From contig CAZKWC010000004.1 in the NCBI GenBank assembly GCA_964556425.1, positions 1 to 64,000 of the forward strand: DNA of 64,000 nucleotides, written 5' to 3'. The stretch comes from JALQUL01 sp964556425 (GTDB lineage Bacteria; Pseudomonadota; Gammaproteobacteria; Burkholderiales; Burkholderiaceae_C). Below are positions 24,828 to 34,266 of the stretch, in pieces; position 1 is the first letter of the stretch, and each line of letters begins with the position of its first letter. The notes beneath the pieces were generated by a model. The model was not told the DNA's origin, made no database searches, and saw only the letters and a list, made by a program, of their open reading frames with translations. The position numbers and the translations under genes were made by a program.

Positions 24828-27632
24828 TTATTGAAGTGGTTTTTCCATTAACTCCAACCACAATGCCTTTATAGCTTGGCTTTGTTTTTCAGTCGTTAAA
24901 GGATCCACCTGTGTAGGTACTTCGTCCAACCTCGCTTTATGCTGAATTTTTCGCAGTTCACGATAAGCATCAGCCGCGGCTTCTCCCACTCCAGGGCTTA
25001 ATAAGCCCACCATTTCGGCTCTTTGGCATAAAGCAATATTACCTACATTGTCAATTAAATTAGGATGCTCGGCAGCATAACTAAGCACCATGGTTTGAAT
25101 TGCAAATTCAGCATCCACCATACCTCCAGGACTATGTTTAACATCAAATTGCCCTGCTCTTATTGGATGTGCTTGGCTCACTCTTTGCCTCATGCTACTT
25201 ACTTCTTGACGCAATAAAACTTTATCACGGGGAGCCGTAATCACTTGTTGCCTGACTTTTTCAAAGCGCTCTTGTAAGGCCTCACTGCCCAACACAAAAC
25301 GAGCCCTAGTCATCGCTTGATGCTCCCATGTCCAAGCCGTATTGGAACCCCTTTGCAATTGATAGTCAGCATAGGCTTCAAAAGTGGTAATTAATAAACC
25401 CGAATTGCCATTGGGTCTTAAGGCGGTATCAATTTCAAATAAATCACCTTCACTAGTTTTAACCGTTAACCAAGTAATTAACTTACGCACCAAGGCAGCA
25501 TAGGACTGACCTGCTTGTTCATGCTCATCTTCATACACAAACACAATATCTAAATCACTGCCATAACCCAACTCTTTACCGCCCAATTTTCCGTAGGCAA
25601 TAATGCCAAACTGGGGCTCAAAATCGGACTCGGGATGATGCTTGTTACGCACATATTTCCAGCACCAACGAGTCGTAATTTTTAAAATCGATTCAGCCAA
25701 AGCACTTAGATCATCGGCCACTTGCTCTACCGTTATATAACCCTCCACATCACGAGCTAAAGTTCTAAACACTTCGGCATGCAGAGCACGTCGCAATAAA
25801 TTAAGCAAGGCCTCCTCATCGTCTTCGCCAGTGGTTTTTAACGCGTTAGCTCGTCTTTGCAATTCACTCTCAAACTCAGCTTTGTCAAACCTTTGCGTCA
25901 GCATGGTTTGACTGGCTAACTCATCAATCACGCCAGGGTGCTTTTGCAAATAGCGGGCAGGCCATTTGGCGGCATCTAATAGACGTAGTACCCTCGCATG
26001 TACCGATGGACGTTCGAGTAACATGGCCAAATAACTCTCGCGGCGAATCAGTGTTTCTACCCAATCGAATGAACGAATTGCAGCCGTTACAGAGACTTTT
26101 CCATCCTCTACCCACTGGCCAGTTCTTTGCACAATACGAAGCAACCTTGCTCTAGCATCATCTCTTAAAGTCATCACCTTGGTATTGTCTTTCCAAGCAG
26201 CCACACGTTCTTTTAACGCCTCGGGCAACTCGACAATCAAGGCATCAATATCGCGTCCCTCAAAAGAAGCTCCGGGTATAAAGCCTGACTCCGATTTAGT
26301 ACGACTTATTTGCTCAGCCCCATTATTATCATCTTGTCTATTTTGACCCAATAAGGTATCAAACTCTTTGGCAACTAAGTCTCGGTGTTTCTCTAACTCT
26401 AGCTTAAAATCAGCAAAATTGGCAAAACCCATTGTTTTTGCTACCCACAATAGATCATCTTCCTGTGTCGGCATGACCTGTGTTTGTTGGTCATCAAGGT
26501 ATTGGATTCTATGCTCGACTTGCCTTAAAAATATATACGCTTTTGCTAATAACTGGGCAGTTTCATGTGGCATTAGACCGGCCTTGCTTACCAACTCAAG
26601 GGCCTGCAAGGTGGGCCTGGTGCGTAATTCAGGAAACTGCCCGCCACGCACCACTTGCAACAACTGCACGGTGAACTCAATTTCACGAATACCGCCACGA
26701 CCTAACTTTACATCATTCGCCCTGTGCGGTTGATTGGCCGCTTTTAATATCGCTTGCTCACGAATTTGTCTGTGCAGAGTGCGCAAAGACTCAAACACGT
26801 TATAGTCAAGATAACGCCTAAAAACAAAAGGTAAAACAACGCTTCTAAGCGGATGATTCGCCCCATCTTTGCGCTCTTGTTTAGGAGCCACAATCCGACT
26901 TTTTAGCCATGCAAAACGCTCCCATTCTCGGCCTTGTACCTGAAAATAATCTTCAAGGGCGGCTAAAGAAGTACAAGCGGGTCCTGAGTTACCATTGGGT
27001 CTTAAGGCCAAATCCACTCTAAAGACAAATCCATGATCGGTGACCTCCCCAATCATGGCATAAACTAACTTCACGACCTTGCAAAAATATTCATGAAATG
27101 AAGTTCTACCACGACCATTTACCAATCCTTGGGTTTCGCCGTCTTGATCATAGACATAAATTAAGTCAATATCGCTCGATACGTTTAATTCTCGAGCACC
27201 TAACTTGCCCATTCCAATAACCCATAATTGAGATCTTTCACCGTCGGGCTTAATAGGGGCACCATGACGTGCATCTAATTGTAAATATGCCTGTTCAAGC
27301 GCCCTACAAAGGGTAAACTCAGCTAATTGAGTTACTGTTTTAGTAACTATGTCTAAATTGACTTGAAGCTCACACTCTAGCCTAATGAGCCTATGCATGA
27401 CCAACTGACGCAAGACTCTTACGGCTTGAGAGGGTTCATACGCCTTTTTTAATAATGCTTGCCAGCACTCTAGCATCTGTTCTTTTTGGGGAACTCCTGG
27501 TGGCAACAAAGTTAAATCCGCTTGATACCTACGTTCCAACCTTTGAAAAAACCGACTATGAAAACAAATTTCTGCGGAATTATTTGCTAATGTTTGATTT
27601 GGATTTGAATTTTGGGCTTGATCAACAGTCAT
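24828..27632 (-). CDS. glnE: Bifunctional glutamine synthetase adenylyltransferase/deadenylase
   Basis: Adds AMP to, or removes it from, glutamine synthetase in response to PII, linking nitrogen status to glutamine synthesis. The 934 residues contain two nucleotidyltransferase domains separated by helical PII-sensing regions: the N-terminal deadenylase core with LNVSSDIDLIYVYD (GSDxD-type acidic pair) and the C-terminal adenylyltransferase core with LGYGSDLDIVFVYEDEHEQ, each followed by a DLALRPNGNSGP/DTALRPNGNSGL block. Full length. It is divergent from yhdP with only 19 bases between the start codons, so their promoters must lie inside each other's coding regions or overlap. Confidence 0.97.
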   Translation of the reverse strand: MTVDQAQNSNPNQTLANNSAEICFHSRFFQRLERRYQADLTLLPPGVPQKEQMLECWQALLKKAYEPSQAVRVLRQLVMHRLIRLECELQVNLDIVTKTVTQLAEFTLCRALEQAYLQLDARHGAPIKPDGERSQLWVIGMGKLGARELNVSSDIDLIYVYDQDGETQGLVNGRGRTSFHEYFCKVVKLVYAMIGEVTDHGFVFRVDLALRPNGNSGPACTSLAALEDYFQVQGREWERFAWLKSRIVAPKQERKDGANHPLRSVVLPFVFRRYLDYNVFESLRTLHRQIREQAILKAANQPHRANDVKLGRGGIREIEFTVQLLQVVRGGQFPELRTRPTLQALELVSKAGLMPHETAQLLAKAYIFLRQVEHRIQYLDDQQTQVMPTQEDDLLWVAKTMGFANFADFKLELEKHRDLVAKEFDTLLGQNRQDDNNGAEQISRTKSESGFIPGASFEGRDIDALIVELPEALKERVAAWKDNTKVMTLRDDARARLLRIVQRTGQWVEDGKVSVTAAIRSFDWVETLIRRESYLAMLLERPSVHARVLRLLDAAKWPARYLQKHPGVIDELASQTMLTQRFDKAEFESELQRRANALKTTGEDDEEALLNLLRRALHAEVFRTLARDVEGYITVEQVADDLSALAESILKITTRWCWKYVRNKHHPESDFEPQFGIIAYGKLGGKELGYGSDLDIVFVYEDEHEQAGQSYAALVRKLITWLTVKTSEGDLFEIDTALRPNGNSGLLITTFEAYADYQLQRGSNTAWTWEHQAMTRARFVLGSEALQERFEKVRQQVITAPRDKVLLRQEVSSMRQRVSQAHPIRAGQFDVKHSPGGMVDAEFAIQTMVLSYAAEHPNLIDNVGNIALCQRAEMVGLLSPGVGEAAADAYRELRKIQHKARLDEVPTQVDPLTTEKQSQAIKALWLELMEKPLQ

Positions 27633-27651
27633 AATTCTTGCCTATATTGCC

Positions 27652-30600
27652 ATGACTAAAAAAAATCCACGCCGCCCGCTCGGCCTCTACTTGTTTCACC
27701 TGAGCTCCCTATTTTTATTTTGGGGTGCAGCTTCTGCGTGGCTAGCCGTTTTGATAAGCGGTGTGGTCTTACATACTTGGATTGTGCCCCGAATTGGTGA
27801 CTATAAAACACTTTTAGAAGAAACGGCGAGTAACTCTATTGGTGTCCCGATTAAAATTGGCCGAATTAGTGCCCAATCTGAAGGCCTATTGCCTACTTTT
27901 AAGTTAGAAAATGTAGAACTAAGGGACAACTCCGGACAAACTGGGCTAAAGCTTGGTCTAATAATTGCAAGCTTATCACCACGTAGTGTATTTAGTTTAG
28001 ACTTTGAACGCTTAATAGTCGACAGCCCAGAATTAGAAATCCGAAGGGCACAAAATGGGCATTTTTGGATTGCCGGAATTGAGGTCAAGCCCAGTACTGA
28101 AATTCAAAACAGTAGCCCTTTATTAGATTGGTTCTTTTCGCAAAACAATTTTGAAATTCGTCAAGGTCAAGTGAGATATATTGATGAAACTCTTCCAAGT
28201 ATTTCTGCAACCCAGTTGAACACGCCAGTTCTTGCCTCTAAGTCAAGTTCTACTTCAAGCGCAAGCGCTTTCAATTCATTAAATTCTCCATCGTCAGATT
28301 TAACATCTGCTACTGTCGCCAAAAATACTTCGTTTAGCTTGAGTAATGCGCCTGAAGCTCGTAGTTTTGAGTTCAAAGAAGTTCAATTTAGTAGCCGTAA
28401 CCCACTTTATAAACATGAGTTTTCATTTTCCGCCGTACCTCCTGACAAATGGGGCGAAAAAATTACTTTTATTGGCTCATTTACTCAATCGTTAATTTAT
28501 ACCGATAGAGCCAACTTTAAACATTGGAAGGGGCAAATTTATGCTGACTTACCCTACATCAATGCCGAATTCATCAGCCCCTACTTACCACTTACCGCCA
28601 ATATTAAACAAGGAAAGGGTTCTGCTCGGGCATGGTTAAATATTGAGAATCAACAAGTCCAAAGCATGACGGCAGACATAGCAACTCAGGCTATTACCAT
28701 TCAATTTAAAGGTACACCCGACCCGCTTGCTCTGCAATCTATCAATGGCCGAGTTGAATTGGCAACCATTGAAGGCGGGCTTACCATCAGCACAAAAAAC
28801 CTTCGCTTCCAAACCGCCGATGGTTTAAAGTGGCCACAAGGCAATATAAAAGTGTCAAAAATCAAGGCTAGTGGCCAGCAAATTGAAACGGGACGTATTG
28901 AAGCGGACCAAATCGATTTAGCCATAGTGAGCCAGATTGCTAGCCGCCTGCCATTAGGTGATGCAGCAAGAGCTCAACTACTCAGTTTGCAGCCCCATGG
29001 AATCATTAAATCGCTCAATGCTAGTTATGAAGGCTCGATTGAAAAACCAAGTCAATTGAATGCCAAGGGACAATTAGATAATTTAAGTTTTCTACCACAA
29101 GCCACACAAAATATTAATGAAATTGCAAGACCAGGCCTAGAGGGCGCATCTATCGGATTTGACTTTGATTTAAATGCAGGTAGCGCAGTCATTCAAATTA
29201 AAAATGGCAAACTCCATTTTCCAGGTGTATGGGAAGACCCCACTGTTGAGGTGGAAAACTTAAGCACTGAACTCAAATGGCAACTAACCGATTCACCCAG
29301 CGGGCAACAAATTAAAATTGATTTTGCAAATGGCCTATTAAAAAATGCCGATGCATCAGGGCGATTCAATGGCAGCTGGCAAACCACTGACCCCAAGAAA
29401 TCAAATAGCCAATCTCGCTTTCCAGGTAATTTGCAACTTGATGCTCAATTAGATCAGGCCAACGGTGCAAGAGTCTGGCGTTATTTACCTTTAAGCGTCG
29501 GAAAAGATGCTATTGATTACGTCAAATATTCTATTTTATCGGGTACGGCTAAAAATGCGCGGTTTGTTATTAAAGGAGACTTGTTTGATCTACCCTACGA
29601 CAAAACTAAAAATGGTACTTTTAAAATTGAAACCAAGGTAGAAAATGCCGTTATGGCCTATGTGCCTAAGCAACTACAAGACCCTAAAGATTTAGTTTGG
29701 CCATCATTTTCTAATCTCTCAGGAGATTTAATTTTTGATGGAGCTGGCATGGAGGTGAGACAGGCAAAAGCAGTTATCACGAATAATCAAAGCCTCAAAA
29801 TTACCGATGCCAACGTCAAAATTACCGACCTTAGCAAAACCGTGGTGCAGGTAAAAGCACAGGCCACTGGACCATTAGCAGCAATGCTTAGTTTTACTAA
29901 TAACTCACCTTTAAGAGATATTACCGAAAAAGCTCTTTTACACACTAAAGCAAGTGGCAATAGTGACTATATTTTTAATATGAATTTGCCTATTGCCCAA
30001 ATGGACAAAGCTAGCGTAGATGGGCAAGTAAAATTAATAGGCAATGAAATTCAAATTACACCCGACACGCCAGTACTTAAAAAAGTCACAGGCCAAGTTA
30101 TTTTTAATGAGTATGGCTTTTTAATTCAAACTGCTAAAGCTAATTTATTGGGCGGCGAAGTAGAGTTCAGCGGTGGTTCAAGTGCACTCATTAATCGCAA
30201 CCTAAAATCAGCAAAGCCAGCTATTAATACGACAAAAAATAGCTCACCCGAAGTGATGATTAAAGGCAAGGGTACGATTAATGCTCAAGCCTTAGCAACT
30301 ACTCCTGAATTGGGAGTAGTTGCTCAGGTGGCAAAATATTTGAGCGGCTCGACTCCTTATCAACTTTCACTGCACATTAATAAAGGGCAACCCGAGCTAA
30401 TTATCAATAGCAACTTAATAGGCATTGCCTCAGCATTACCAGCTCCATTTAACAAGACTGCCGAAACCAGTCTTGCCTTAAATTATGAAAACTTATTGAC
30501 GACTAATTCGGCTACCTTGGCCATCAATAATCCGAATCAAGTCCTACAAGACACTTTAAAACTAGAAGTGGGTAATTTATTAAGTCTTTATTATTTACGC

Positions 30601-31989
30601 AACCTTGCACTCAATAACCCACCTGAAGTCGTAAGGGGCGGCATAGCGATAGGATCTGGGAAAAGCGAAATAATTGCCCCCACCACAGGGGGTGTAGCCG
30701 CCAATATTGTGAGCAGTCAAATTAACTTAGATAAATGGTTAGAGGTATTCAAAAATCTAACCAATAACAAAAACCCTGTTGCAAAAATCAATGCAGCAAC
30801 TGATGCAAGTGCCGATAACTATCTTCCTAGAATTGTCTCTGTTAAAAGCGCTCTCATTAATTGGGATATCTATAACTTTGAGCAAGTAACAGCCAACCTT
30901 AACCGAGATGGAAACTTGTGGCGAGCCACTATTGATTCCAAAGAGCTTGCGGGTTTAATTGAATATCGCACGACCGCCAACGATGCCAAACTATTTGCTC
31001 GACTATCCAAAGCCTATTTAGCGTCAGCCAACCAAGAAGATGTAGAGCAAGTACTAGATCAACCATCGGGGCCTCCTCCCTCAGTGGATATTGAAATTGA
31101 TAATTTACGCTTAGCAGGCAGAAGTTTTGGCAAAATTCAACTTGATGCCAATAACCGAATATTAAGCAACGGTTCGCGTGAATGGAAAATCAATAAATTA
31201 GTGGTGACACAACCTTTTGCCAAGCTCAATGCAACTGGAAGCTGGGCAGAAGTAGCTAAGGTGGGCTCTTTTGCAAAACGAAGCCTACTAGAACGCAGAC
31301 GTATGGATTTAGATTTTAAACTCGACATTGAAAATGCCGGAGACCTCATCACTTGGATTGGCAAGGAGAAAGCGCTGCGTAATGGCAAAGGAAAACTAGA
31401 AGGAAACATTGGCTGGCAGGGTTCACCCTTTCAGGTAAATTTCCCCACCCTAAGAGGTCAAATGAACTTGGCAGTGCAAAGCGGTCAGTTCTTAAAAATT
31501 GACATGGGAGCGGCTAAACTTTTAAGTGTGCTCAGTTTACAAGCTCTCCCTAGGCGTTTGGTTCTAGACTTTAGAGATGTGTTTAGCGAAGGTTTTGCCT
31601 TTGATACGATCAAGGGCGATGTCACTATTGCAAAAGGCGTAGCCAGTACACAAAACCTACAAATGAGTGGAATGAATGCCTTAGTACTCATGGACGGCAG
31701 TGCCGATATAGTCAAAGAGAGTCAAAATCTGCATATTGTAGTGATCCCTGAAATTAGTGCGGGAGGTGCTGCACTTGCCATCGTCGCCATTAACCCTGCG
31801 ATTGGTTTAAGTAGTTTATTAGCCCAATGGCTCATCTCTAAACCCCTTATGGAAGCGGCCACGCGAGAATATTTTATTCAAGGTTCTTGGAGTGCACCTA
31901 CAGTAACTGAAGTCAAACGTGGCAGCAAACTCAAACCAAGTACCCCCAACAGCACCAGTTCAAGTGCTAGCGGTACCCTTTCTAATTAG
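27652..31989 (+). CDS. yhdP: YhdP-family AsmA-like inner-membrane-anchored protein
   Basis: Very large (1445 residues) protein with one N-terminal membrane segment (LFLFWGAASAWLAVLISGVVL, about 23-43) and a long, repetitive beta-rich periplasmic part with the DUF3971/AsmA_2 pattern. In E. coli YhdP is one of the TamB/YdbH/YhdP bridges that carry phospholipids to the outer membrane. The start has VGVPIKIGRISAQSEGLLPTFKLENVELRD-type text and the C-terminus has the conserved GKGKLEGNIGWQGSP, LRGQMNLAVQSGQFLKIDMGAAKLLSVLSLQALPRRL block and a Pro/Ser-rich tail. The gene order glnE/yhdP/nitrilase is usual in Burkholderiales. Confidence 0.9.
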   Translation: MTKKNPRRPLGLYLFHLSSLFLFWGAASAWLAVLISGVVLHTWIVPRIGDYKTLLEETASNSIGVPIKIGRISAQSEGLLPTFKLENVELRDNSGQTGLKLGLIIASLSPRSVFSLDFERLIVDSPELEIRRAQNGHFWIAGIEVKPSTEIQNSSPLLDWFFSQNNFEIRQGQVRYIDETLPSISATQLNTPVLASKSSSTSSASAFNSLNSPSSDLTSATVAKNTSFSLSNAPEARSFEFKEVQFSSRNPLYKHEFSFSAVPPDKWGEKITFIGSFTQSLIYTDRANFKHWKGQIYADLPYINAEFISPYLPLTANIKQGKGSARAWLNIENQQVQSMTADIATQAITIQFKGTPDPLALQSINGRVELATIEGGLTISTKNLRFQTADGLKWPQGNIKVSKIKASGQQIETGRIEADQIDLAIVSQIASRLPLGDAARAQLLSLQPHGIIKSLNASYEGSIEKPSQLNAKGQLDNLSFLPQATQNINEIARPGLEGASIGFDFDLNAGSAVIQIKNGKLHFPGVWEDPTVEVENLSTELKWQLTDSPSGQQIKIDFANGLLKNADASGRFNGSWQTTDPKKSNSQSRFPGNLQLDAQLDQANGARVWRYLPLSVGKDAIDYVKYSILSGTAKNARFVIKGDLFDLPYDKTKNGTFKIETKVENAVMAYVPKQLQDPKDLVWPSFSNLSGDLIFDGAGMEVRQAKAVITNNQSLKITDANVKITDLSKTVVQVKAQATGPLAAMLSFTNNSPLRDITEKALLHTKASGNSDYIFNMNLPIAQMDKASVDGQVKLIGNEIQITPDTPVLKKVTGQVIFNEYGFLIQTAKANLLGGEVEFSGGSSALINRNLKSAKPAINTTKNSSPEVMIKGKGTINAQALATTPELGVVAQVAKYLSGSTPYQLSLHINKGQPELIINSNLIGIASALPAPFNKTAETSLALNYENLLTTNSATLAINNPNQVLQDTLKLEVGNLLSLYYLRNLALNNPPEVVRGGIAIGSGKSEIIAPTTGGVAANIVSSQINLDKWLEVFKNLTNNKNPVAKINAATDASADNYLPRIVSVKSALINWDIYNFEQVTANLNRDGNLWRATIDSKELAGLIEYRTTANDAKLFARLSKAYLASANQEDVEQVLDQPSGPPPSVDIEIDNLRLAGRSFGKIQLDANNRILSNGSREWKINKLVVTQPFAKLNATGSWAEVAKVGSFAKRSLLERRRMDLDFKLDIENAGDLITWIGKEKALRNGKGKLEGNIGWQGSPFQVNFPTLRGQMNLAVQSGQFLKIDMGAAKLLSVLSLQALPRRLVLDFRDVFSEGFAFDTIKGDVTIAKGVASTQNLQMSGMNALVLMDGSADIVKESQNLHIVVIPEISAGGAALAIVAINPAIGLSSLLAQWLISKPLMEAATREYFIQGSWSAPTVTEVKRGSKLKPSTPNSTSSSASGTLSN

Positions 31990-32131
31990 ACGAATACAAC
32001 ATATTTGAAATGATTCAAAAAAACAAATCACTAAGTTTTAAAAATTAATTTAGACTTCAGAAATTGGTTTATTTATTTCCAAATAACTAACACAAGTAAT
32101 GCCCACCATTTTTATTTAGATTGGCTTTTAT

Positions 32132-32938
32132 ATGCGCGTCTCTACCATTCAAATGATTTCTGGCCCAGATGTCACACTTAATTTAATTCAAGCTAAAAAT
32201 TTAATAGAACAAGCGTCAAATAATGGCGCAGAGCTAGTGGTTCTCCCAGAATATTTTTGCTTAATCGGCAATACCGACCAAGAAAAATTAGCAATAGCAG
32301 AAACTCAAGGTAGCGGGCCCATCCAAAGTTTTTTGTCTGAAATTGCCAAACAACATAAGATTTATTTAGTGGCAGGTACTATTCCGTTAAAAGGCACACA
32401 AAGCAATAAAGCTCGCAACAGTGTTTTGGTTTATAACCCAGAGGGCGTCAACATTTGTCGATATGACAAAATCCATTTGTTTAAATTTGACAATGGTAAA
32501 GAAGCTTATGATGAGTCAGTGGTGTTAGAACCTGGTCAAAACACACAAAGTTTTGAGTTGGAGTCAAAAGATGGCAACACTTGGAAAATTGGTTTAAGTG
32601 TTTGTTATGACCTACGTTTTGCAGAACTTTATCAACAACTTCAGGCTGACTTGTTATTGGTTCCCGCCGCTTTTACTTTTACCACCGGCAAAGCGCATTG
32701 GGAAACACTTTTAAAAGCAAGGGCCATAGAAAACCTGGCGTATGTGGTAGCAAGTGCACAAGGCGGTGAACATCCCAACGGCAGAAAAACATTTGGCCAT
32801 AGTATGCTGATTAACCCTTGGGGCGAAGTTTTAGCCAGTGTTGAATTGGGAGTTACCGTGTGCACCGCTGACCTTGATTTTGCTATGATTCAAGCCAAAA
32901 GAGCTCAATTACCGGCACTTGAGCACCGGGTTCTTTGA
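32132..32938 (+). CDS. Carbon-nitrogen hydrolase (nitrilase superfamily, Nit/omega-amidase-like)
   Basis: A 268-residue cytosolic amidase of the nitrilase superfamily. The Glu-Lys-Cys catalytic triad is visible: Glu40 (VVLPEYFCLIG), Lys113 (YDKIHLFKFD) and Cys158 (SVCYDLRFAELY). The text around the Cys matches the NitFhit/Nit1-Nit2 branch (deaminated glutathione amidase or omega-amidase) better than plant-type nitrilases. It follows yhdP by 142 bases, its normal neighbour in betaproteobacteria. Confidence 0.92.
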   Translation: MRVSTIQMISGPDVTLNLIQAKNLIEQASNNGAELVVLPEYFCLIGNTDQEKLAIAETQGSGPIQSFLSEIAKQHKIYLVAGTIPLKGTQSNKARNSVLVYNPEGVNICRYDKIHLFKFDNGKEAYDESVVLEPGQNTQSFELESKDGNTWKIGLSVCYDLRFAELYQQLQADLLLVPAAFTFTTGKAHWETLLKARAIENLAYVVASAQGGEHPNGRKTFGHSMLINPWGEVLASVELGVTVCTADLDFAMIQAKRAQLPALEHRVL

Positions 32939-32993
32939 GCTCTTCAAACTTCTATAAAATCACAGGCTACACAAGTAATAGTTGCAAAAGCTT

Positions 32994-33137
32994 TTATGAT
33001 TTGTGCTGAGAATCCTCATTTTTTTCATCCTCGGGTTGGCTAATTTCGCCATTAGGACGACCTGAAAACATAGTCCACCAGACAATGAATACCAAAATAA
33101 GCAATGCAGCTAGTGCTTCAACTATTAATAACAACAT
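32994..33137 (-). CDS. Small single-span membrane protein, 47 residues
   Basis: A short minus-strand frame from ATG 33137-33135 to TAA 32996-32994. It encodes a 47-residue protein: LLLIVEALAALLILVFIVWW is one strong hydrophobic helix (2-21), followed by TMFSGRPNGE and an acidic tail ending KNEDSQHKS. The helix-FSGR-acidic-tail shape looks like a genuine small betaproteobacterial membrane protein rather than noise. It is convergent with the nitrilase gene (55 bases) and its 5' end overlaps the annotated mltA start antisense by 53 bases. Function unknown. Confidence 0.65.
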   Translation of the reverse strand: MLLLIVEALAALLILVFIVWWTMFSGRPNGEISQPEDEKNEDSQHKS

Positions 33138-34245
33138 TTTCTACCATCCTTTGCTAAATATTAAACTTTTTATCTTGCTTGGGATTGTAGGTCTTCTTGC
33201 TTCTTGTGCAACACCACCAAGCACAACACCGGCTATTGGTAATATCAACCATCCCAAATCGGTCTGGACACCCGCTAGTTTTTCAGATTTACCCGGCTGG
33301 CCCGATGACTCATTTCAACAAGCCTGGACAGCTTGGATGAGGTCATGTCAAAAACCTATCCAAGCTTGGATCAATACCTGTGCTGAAATGAATAAACTCA
33401 GTAATAGCACAGAAATAGACAAACAAATTTGGCTACAAAATAACTTTCAAGTTTATGCGGTTAGCAATACCAACGGTAATCCTGACGGTTTATTAACATC
33501 TTATTATGAACCCGAATTTAATGCCAGTCGTACCGCAAAAAATGGTTATGAAGTTCCACTTTATCGTACCCCTGCTACCTTGCAAAAGCAAAAACCTTGG
33601 TTTACACGCAAAGAAATCGACACTTTAGCAGAAGCCAAATCACAACTAAGGGGCAAAGAAATTGTTTACCTAGCAGACCCCATAGATGCCCTAATTTTAC
33701 ATATTCAAGGCTCTGGTAAAGTCAGGGTAATGGAGCCAGATGGCAGACAAAGTTGGACCCGCGTTGCATTTGCCGGCACCAATGAGCAAAGTTATAAAAG
33801 TGTAGGAAGATGGTTAATTGACCAAGGAGCCGTCAAAGATGCCTCTTGGCGTAGTATTAAAGAATGGGCAAATCGTAACCCAAATAAAGTCCAAGAAATG
33901 CTCTGGACCAACCCTCGTTATGTTTTTTTTAAAGAAGAAGCTTTATCTGAGACAGACCCTACTTTAGGGCCTAAAGGTGCTCAAGGTGTGCCATTAACCG
34001 CCAGAAGGTCTATTGCCATTGACCCTGCAAGCATGCCCTACGGTACACCAGTTTGGTTAAGCACCAAAGGCCCTACTTTAAACGAAAGCCGCCTCATGAT
34101 TGCTCAAGATACAGGCAGCGCTATTACAGGAGCAGTGAGAGCCGATTATTATATGGGTTCCGGTTTTCAAGCAGGCGAGTTAGCATCTCAAGTGAAGCAA
34201 AACTTAAGATATTGGGTTTTACAACCTAAAACCAACTCCAATTAA
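33085..34245 (+). CDS. mltA: Membrane-bound lytic murein transglycosylase A
   Basis: Outer-membrane lipoprotein that cleaves peptidoglycan glycan strands to 1,6-anhydro products. From ATG 33085 it has 386 residues with lipobox LASC (about 39-42). The leader before the hydrophobic stretch is unusually long; a TTG at 33151 would give MLNIKLFILLGIVGLLASC, an ideal lipoprotein signal, and would remove the overlap with the antisense small gene, so the start is uncertain. The body shows the MltA domain (GLLTSYYEPEFNASR, DALILHIQGSGKVRV) and the C-terminal 3D domain (IAQDTGSAITGAVRADYYMGSG) with the catalytic Asp near DTGSA. 21 bases separate it from the next gene. Confidence 0.93.
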   Translation: MNTKISNAASASTINNNIFYHPLLNIKLFILLGIVGLLASCATPPSTTPAIGNINHPKSVWTPASFSDLPGWPDDSFQQAWTAWMRSCQKPIQAWINTCAEMNKLSNSTEIDKQIWLQNNFQVYAVSNTNGNPDGLLTSYYEPEFNASRTAKNGYEVPLYRTPATLQKQKPWFTRKEIDTLAEAKSQLRGKEIVYLADPIDALILHIQGSGKVRVMEPDGRQSWTRVAFAGTNEQSYKSVGRWLIDQGAVKDASWRSIKEWANRNPNKVQEMLWTNPRYVFFKEEALSETDPTLGPKGAQGVPLTARRSIAIDPASMPYGTPVWLSTKGPTLNESRLMIAQDTGSAITGAVRADYYMGSGFQAGELASQVKQNLRYWVLQPKTNSN

Positions 34246-34266
34246 CTCCAACTTTGTTTCGCTAAT

